Below are positions 60,318 to 64,000 of a DNA stretch of 64,000 nucleotides, in pieces; position 1 is the stretch's first letter; each line of letters begins with the position of its first letter. A program made the translations under genes and the position numbers. Source of the stretch: CAJXVY01 sp965660355 (GTDB taxonomy: Bacteria > Actinomycetota > Actinomycetes > Actinomycetales > Microbacteriaceae); NCBI GenBank assembly GCA_965660355.1, contig CBFHZN010000004.1, positions 44,431 to 108,430 on the forward strand, read 5' to 3'. The notes beneath the pieces were generated by a model that did no database searches, was not told the DNA's origin, and saw nothing but the letters and a program-made list of their open reading frames with translations.

Positions 60318-62997
60318 CGTCAAGCTTGAACTCTCGCATCAGCTCTAACGATACGCCTTTTTGGATTTTGCCCTGTTTCTCTAATTGCTGCAGCACCTTA
60401 GCGGCAATCGATGGTCCATCTATTTTGAAATAGCGCCTGGCTGCTGGGCGGGTGTCACTGAAACCAAAGCCTTCAGCGCCGAGGGTTGCATAATCCCCAG
60501 GTACCCACTGCCTAATCATGTCGGGCAAGGCGTGCATGAAGTCGCTCACTCCCACAAAGGGCCCTTCAGATGATGAGAGTTTTTCAGTCACATAAGCAGT
60601 CTTCAAGGCTTGATCCGGATGGAGGAAATTGTGCTCATCGGCGGCCAGTCCATCTTTTCGCAATTCGCCCCAACTGGTCACAGACCAGATATCTGCACTC
60701 ACTCCATAGGAAGAGAGGATTTCTTGCGCCTCTAGAGCCCAAGGAACACTCACACCACTGGCCATAACCTGAGCCTTGATGCCTTTTTGGCCACCTTCGC
60801 TAATTTTGTGAATTCCTTTGACGATGCCCTCGATGTCAACATTTTCTGGCTGAGCGGGTTGAACCATTGGCTCGTTATAAACAGTCAGGTAATACATGAC
60901 ATTGGGATCCTCGTGCTGCCCTCCATACATCCGCTCAATGCCTGATTTCACTATGTGTGAAATCTCATAGCCAAATGCTGGGTCATAGCTGACCACCGCT
61001 GGGTTTGTGCTGGCTAAAACTAGCGAATGTCCGTCTGCGTGCTGTAATCCTTCTCCTGTAAGGGTTGTCCTTCCGGCCGTGGCACCGATTAGGAAACCCC
61101 TGGTCATCTGGTCCCCAGCCGCCCATAAAGCATCAGCGGTTCTTTGGAAACCAAACATCGAATAAAACACATAAATCGGAATCATCGGCTGGCCGTGAGT
61201 TGAGTAACTGGTTCCAACTGCAGTGAAAGCTGCCACCGATCCAGCCTCGTTGATCCCTGGGTGCAGTATCTGTCCGCTTTCAGATTCTTTATAACTAAGC
61301 AGTAATTCCCTATCAACCGATAGGTATTTTTGACCAAAGGGGTTATAGATCTTGGCAGTTGGGAAAAAGGCATCCATACCGAAGGTTCGGGCCTCATCGG
61401 GGATAATAGGCACGATTCTTTGACCCATGCCACTTGTTTTTAGGAGGTCCTTCAGCATCCTGACAAAGGCCATTGTGGTTGCCACCTCTTGGTTACCACT
61501 GCCTTTTCTTGGCGTCTCGTAGGCCTTGTCCTCTGGAAGTTCAAACTGGACATACTTGCTTCGCCTTTCGGGCAGGAACCCTCCCAATTCGCGACGTTTT
61601 TCAAGCATGTATTGGATTTCTTCACTGTCGCTACCTGGGTTGTAATAGGGGGGCAAATATGGATCAGCCTCCAATTGAGCATCAGTGATCGGGACGCGCA
61701 TTTCGTCTCTGAAGTCTTTGAGGTTTTCCAAAGTGAGTTTTTTCATTTGGTGAGTTGCGTTTCTAGCCTCAAAACTTTTACCCAGGCCATAACCCTTGAC
61801 CGTTTTCACGATGATTACAGTGGGCTGGTTTTTGTGCTCAGTTGCCGCTTTGTAGGCGGCATAAATCTTTTTGTAGTCGTGACCACCACGCTTCAGACCC
61901 CAAATCTGGTCATCGCTTAGATCATCCACCAAAGATCTGGTTCGGTGGTCGCGGCCAAAGAAGTTTTCACGGATGAAACCACCACTCTCGGCTTTATAGG
62001 TCTGGTAATCGCCGTCGGGGGTTTTGTTCATCAAATCAACAAGTGCGCCATCGTGATCTTTAGCCAAAAGATCATCCCACTCGCGACCCCAGATGACCTT
62101 GATGACATTCCAGCCAGCGCCTCTGAAGAAGCTTTCAAGCTCTTGAATGATTTTGCCGTTTCCACGAACCGGTCCGTCAAGTCTTTGCAGGTTGGCGTTA
62201 ATCACAAAGTTGAGATTGTCTAAGCCTTCATTGGCGGCAATTTGCAAGGCACCTCGGGATTCAACCTCATCCATCTCGCCATCACCCAAAAAAGCCCAGA
62301 CTTGCTGATCTGAAGGATCTTTGAAACCTCTGTTTTCTAAATAACGATTGAATTGCGCCTGATAGATGGCGTTTATCGGGCCCAAGCCCATGGATACCGT
62401 TGGGAACTGCCAGAAATCAGGTAGCAATCTCGGGTGGGGATATGAAGGGAGTCCACCGCCGACGTGGGATTTCTCCTGACGGAAACCATCCAGTCTGTCT
62501 GCTGAGAGCCTGCCTTCTAAAAATGCTCTTGCGTAGGGGCCAGGGGAGGCGTGTCCCTGCACGAAAATGTTATCGCCCCCAGATGGATGGTCTTGACCGC
62601 GGAAAAAGTGGTTAAAGCCAACTTCATAAAGCGACGCTGATGAGGCAAAGGTTGAGATGTGGCCACCAACTGAGATGTCTGGGCGCTGCGCCCTGTGCAC
62701 CAACACTGCTGAGTTCCAACGCATCCAAGCGCGGTAAGTGCGCTCAATTTGCTCATCGCCAGGGAAGTCAGGTTCATCTTCAGGAGAAATCGTGTTTATG
62801 TAATCGGTGGTCGGCACCAACGGAACATTTAGTTGCAATTCATGTGAGCGCCTGAGCAGGTGCTGCATGATTTCTCTGGCACGGCCTCTCCCTTTTTGTT
62901 CACTGAGCGAGTCGAGTGACTCTAGCCACTCGGTGGTCTCGCTTGGATCCTTGTCAGGATTTGGAACAGCAAAGGCGTCCTGGTTGTTGAACGACAT
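60274..62997 (-). CDS. aceE: Pyruvate dehydrogenase E1 component, homodimeric type
   Basis: 907-residue thiamine-diphosphate enzyme of the alpha2 E1 type, which decarboxylates pyruvate for acetyl-CoA production. The TPP motif is GDGEMDEVESRGALQIAANE...NLNFVINANLQ (near 240-270). Early text HISTFASSASLYEVGFNHFFRG and later RRSKYVQFELPE are typical. GAGGGG precedes the ATG at 62997. E2 and E3 genes are not in the window. Its 3' end overlaps fasR, linking acetyl-CoA supply to fatty acid synthesis in one transcription unit. Confidence 0.96.
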   Translation of the reverse strand: MSFNNQDAFAVPNPDKDPSETTEWLESLDSLSEQKGRGRAREIMQHLLRRSHELQLNVPLVPTTDYINTISPEDEPDFPGDEQIERTYRAWMRWNSAVLVHRAQRPDISVGGHISTFASSASLYEVGFNHFFRGQDHPSGGDNIFVQGHASPGPYARAFLEGRLSADRLDGFRQEKSHVGGGLPSYPHPRLLPDFWQFPTVSMGLGPINAIYQAQFNRYLENRGFKDPSDQQVWAFLGDGEMDEVESRGALQIAANEGLDNLNFVINANLQRLDGPVRGNGKIIQELESFFRGAGWNVIKVIWGREWDDLLAKDHDGALVDLMNKTPDGDYQTYKAESGGFIRENFFGRDHRTRSLVDDLSDDQIWGLKRGGHDYKKIYAAYKAATEHKNQPTVIIVKTVKGYGLGKSFEARNATHQMKKLTLENLKDFRDEMRVPITDAQLEADPYLPPYYNPGSDSEEIQYMLEKRRELGGFLPERRSKYVQFELPEDKAYETPRKGSGNQEVATTMAFVRMLKDLLKTSGMGQRIVPIIPDEARTFGMDAFFPTAKIYNPFGQKYLSVDRELLLSYKESESGQILHPGINEAGSVAAFTAVGTSYSTHGQPMIPIYVFYSMFGFQRTADALWAAGDQMTRGFLIGATAGRTTLTGEGLQHADGHSLVLASTNPAVVSYDPAFGYEISHIVKSGIERMYGGQHEDPNVMYYLTVYNEPMVQPAQPENVDIEGIVKGIHKISEGGQKGIKAQVMASGVSVPWALEAQEILSSYGVSADIWSVTSWGELRKDGLAADEHNFLHPDQALKTAYVTEKLSSSEGPFVGVSDFMHALPDMIRQWVPGDYATLGAEGFGFSDTRPAARRYFKIDGPSIAAKVLQQLEKQGKIQKGVSLELMREFKLDDVRAGTSGSAGGDA

Positions 62998-63022
62998 AGC
63001 CCCTCGGCTTTCAATCTCTTGT

Positions 63023-63056
63023 GGAGTAATTTCGTAGAAAGACTACCCGTTACTCC
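63023..63056. promoter_or_regulatory. Nested inverted repeat in the aceE-peroxiredoxin divergent region
   Basis: GGAGTAA at 63023-63029 is the exact reverse complement of TTACTCC at 63050-63056. Inside it, GTAG and CTAC form a second short repeat. It lies 26 bases from the aceE start and 34 bases from the peroxiredoxin start. It could be a regulator site for aceE or a hairpin in one of the transcripts. Confidence 0.4.
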
Positions 63057-63090
63057 GCCTAGACTGCCAATTACGAAGAAAGGTTTCAAA

Positions 63091-63549
63091 ATGACAATCC
63101 AGATCGGCGACCAAGCACCAAATTTCACCCTGCCAAACCAGCACGGGGAAGATGTTGAACTGCAGTCCCTGCAAGGAAAGCCTGTGGTGCTGGCTTTTTA
63201 TCCTCTTAGTTTTTCTCCAACCTGCACCGATGAACTGTGTGAACTGCGAGATGAATTTCAAATATTTGAAGATTCGGATGCGGTATTACTGGGCGTGAGC
63301 GTTGACAGCAAATTCACCCAGGCCGCCTTTAGCGAGGCCAAGGGGTATCAGTTCGATTTACTTGCTGATTTCAAGCCACACGGTGCAGTTACCAAACTTT
63401 ACGATGCCTGGCTTGAGGAAAAAGGTCACGGAACTCGTGCAACCTATGTAATTGGTGCCGACGGAGTCGTTATTGCCAAGTTTGTAACAAGCCCCGGAGA
63501 GATGCGACCACTAGCGGATTACAAGAAAGCTTTGGAACTGGTTGCCTAG
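63091..63549 (+). CDS. Peroxiredoxin (AhpE/BCP-like)
   Basis: 152-residue thiol peroxidase. The peroxidatic Cys45 lies in YPLSFSPTCTDELCELRDEF, with a second Cys50 five residues later, as in the BCP and AhpE groups. It begins IQIGDQAPNFTLPNQHGEDVEL and has GVSVDSKFTQAAF and TYVIGADGVVIAKF. The ATG at 63091, preceded by GAAAGG, is chosen; the frame extends to a GTG-like codon 24 residues upstream that has no support. Divergent from aceE. Confidence 0.92.
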   Translation: MTIQIGDQAPNFTLPNQHGEDVELQSLQGKPVVLAFYPLSFSPTCTDELCELRDEFQIFEDSDAVLLGVSVDSKFTQAAFSEAKGYQFDLLADFKPHGAVTKLYDAWLEEKGHGTRATYVIGADGVVIAKFVTSPGEMRPLADYKKALELVA

Positions 63550-63579
63550 TTTGGCAGTTTTGTTGGTAGTATCTCGGGT

Positions 63580-63652
63580 GGGCCTTTAGCTCAGTTGGTA
63601 GAGCGCCACGTTTACACCGTGGATGTCATCGGTTCGAGCCCGGTAGGGCCCA
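63580..63652 (+). tRNA. tRNA-Val (TAC)
   Basis: A 73-nt cloverleaf. Acceptor arms GGGCCTT and AGGGCCC pair with one G-U. The anticodon stem CCACG/CGTGG encloses TTTACAC, anticodon TAC. CCA is not encoded. It starts 30 bases after the peroxiredoxin stop. Confidence 0.97.
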
Positions 63653-63673
63653 CGCATTGTAAAGAGAGTGAGT

Positions 63674-64000
<327 letters not shown>

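Overview
The window reads as a contiguous piece of chromosome from a small-genome actinobacterium, most likely a Microbacteriaceae member of the low-GC aquatic (Luna/Rhodoluna/Aquiluna-like) type. This is inferred from actinobacterial gene orders (rne-rplU-rpmA-obg-proB-proA-nadD-rsfS; hrcA-dnaJ-rsmE-HIT-phoH-ybeY-corC-era-leuA-recO-uppS; aceE-fasR-fabD-fabH-acpP-fabF), a homodimeric E1 pyruvate dehydrogenase, an actinobacterial-type LexA box, a moderate GC content by eye, and very tight packing. No gene-free stretch exceeds 300 bases, many genes overlap by 1-11 bases, and TTG and GTG starts are common. The genus is a guess; no rRNA gene is present to settle it.

Layout. 1-1.5 kb: end of folC, a DUF4233 membrane protein and ndk. 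1.5-2.2 kb: a VKOR-like membrane protein on the minus strand. 2.3-10.3 kb: RNase E/G, ribosomal proteins L21 and L27, the GTPase Obg, proline synthesis (proB, proA), a 58-residue membrane protein, nadD, a membrane-anchored acidic protein and rsfS. 10.3-12.8 kb: tRNA-Ala, a VOC dioxygenase-like protein, a small esterase and a Bax-inhibitor-1-like protein. 12.8-18.6 kb, mostly minus strand: a DNA-damage block (DnaE2-type polymerase, DUF6504 protein, LexA box, SRAP peptidase), then DedA and PabC; PabB diverges on plus. 19.9-26.2 kb: leuS, comEA, comEC, holA, with rpsT convergent. 26.6-45.1 kb: one long plus-strand run of translation, chaperone, repair and biosynthesis genes (lepA, hemW, hrcA, dnaJ, rsmE, HIT, phoH, ybeY, corC-like, era, leuA, recO, uppS, glyS, dusB, dgt, dnaG) carrying a CIRCE element and a leucine leader peptide. 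45.1-49.5 kb: tRNA-Asn, azlC/azlD, deformylase, a DMT transporter, a GT4 glycosyltransferase and DoxX. 49.56-50.92 kb: tRNA(CAT), one secreted esterase gene, and a displaced copy of the tRNA 3' half. 51-55.8 kb: Ca2+/H+ exchanger, homocysteine methyltransferase, thymidine kinase, an FeS-type photolyase and a DUF3145-like protein. 55.8-63 kb, minus: the type II fatty-acid cluster with FasR and aceE. 63.1-64 kb: a peroxiredoxin, tRNA-Val and the start of a gene with a Glu-Pro repeat that runs off the window.

Nearly everything here is core metabolism and information processing. I found no CRISPR array, prophage, insertion sequence, toxin-antitoxin pair, defence island or secondary-metabolite cluster, and I do not claim a new system. 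The places most worth a second look are the 37-bp tRNA 3'-half duplication that brackets a lone lipoprotein esterase, the probably leaderless leucine attenuator before leuA, the LexA-controlled DUF6504-dnaE2 pair without imuA/imuB beside it, the acetyl-CoA-to-fatty-acid gene fusion of transcription units (aceE overlapping fasR), and the Glu-Pro repeat gene at the right edge.
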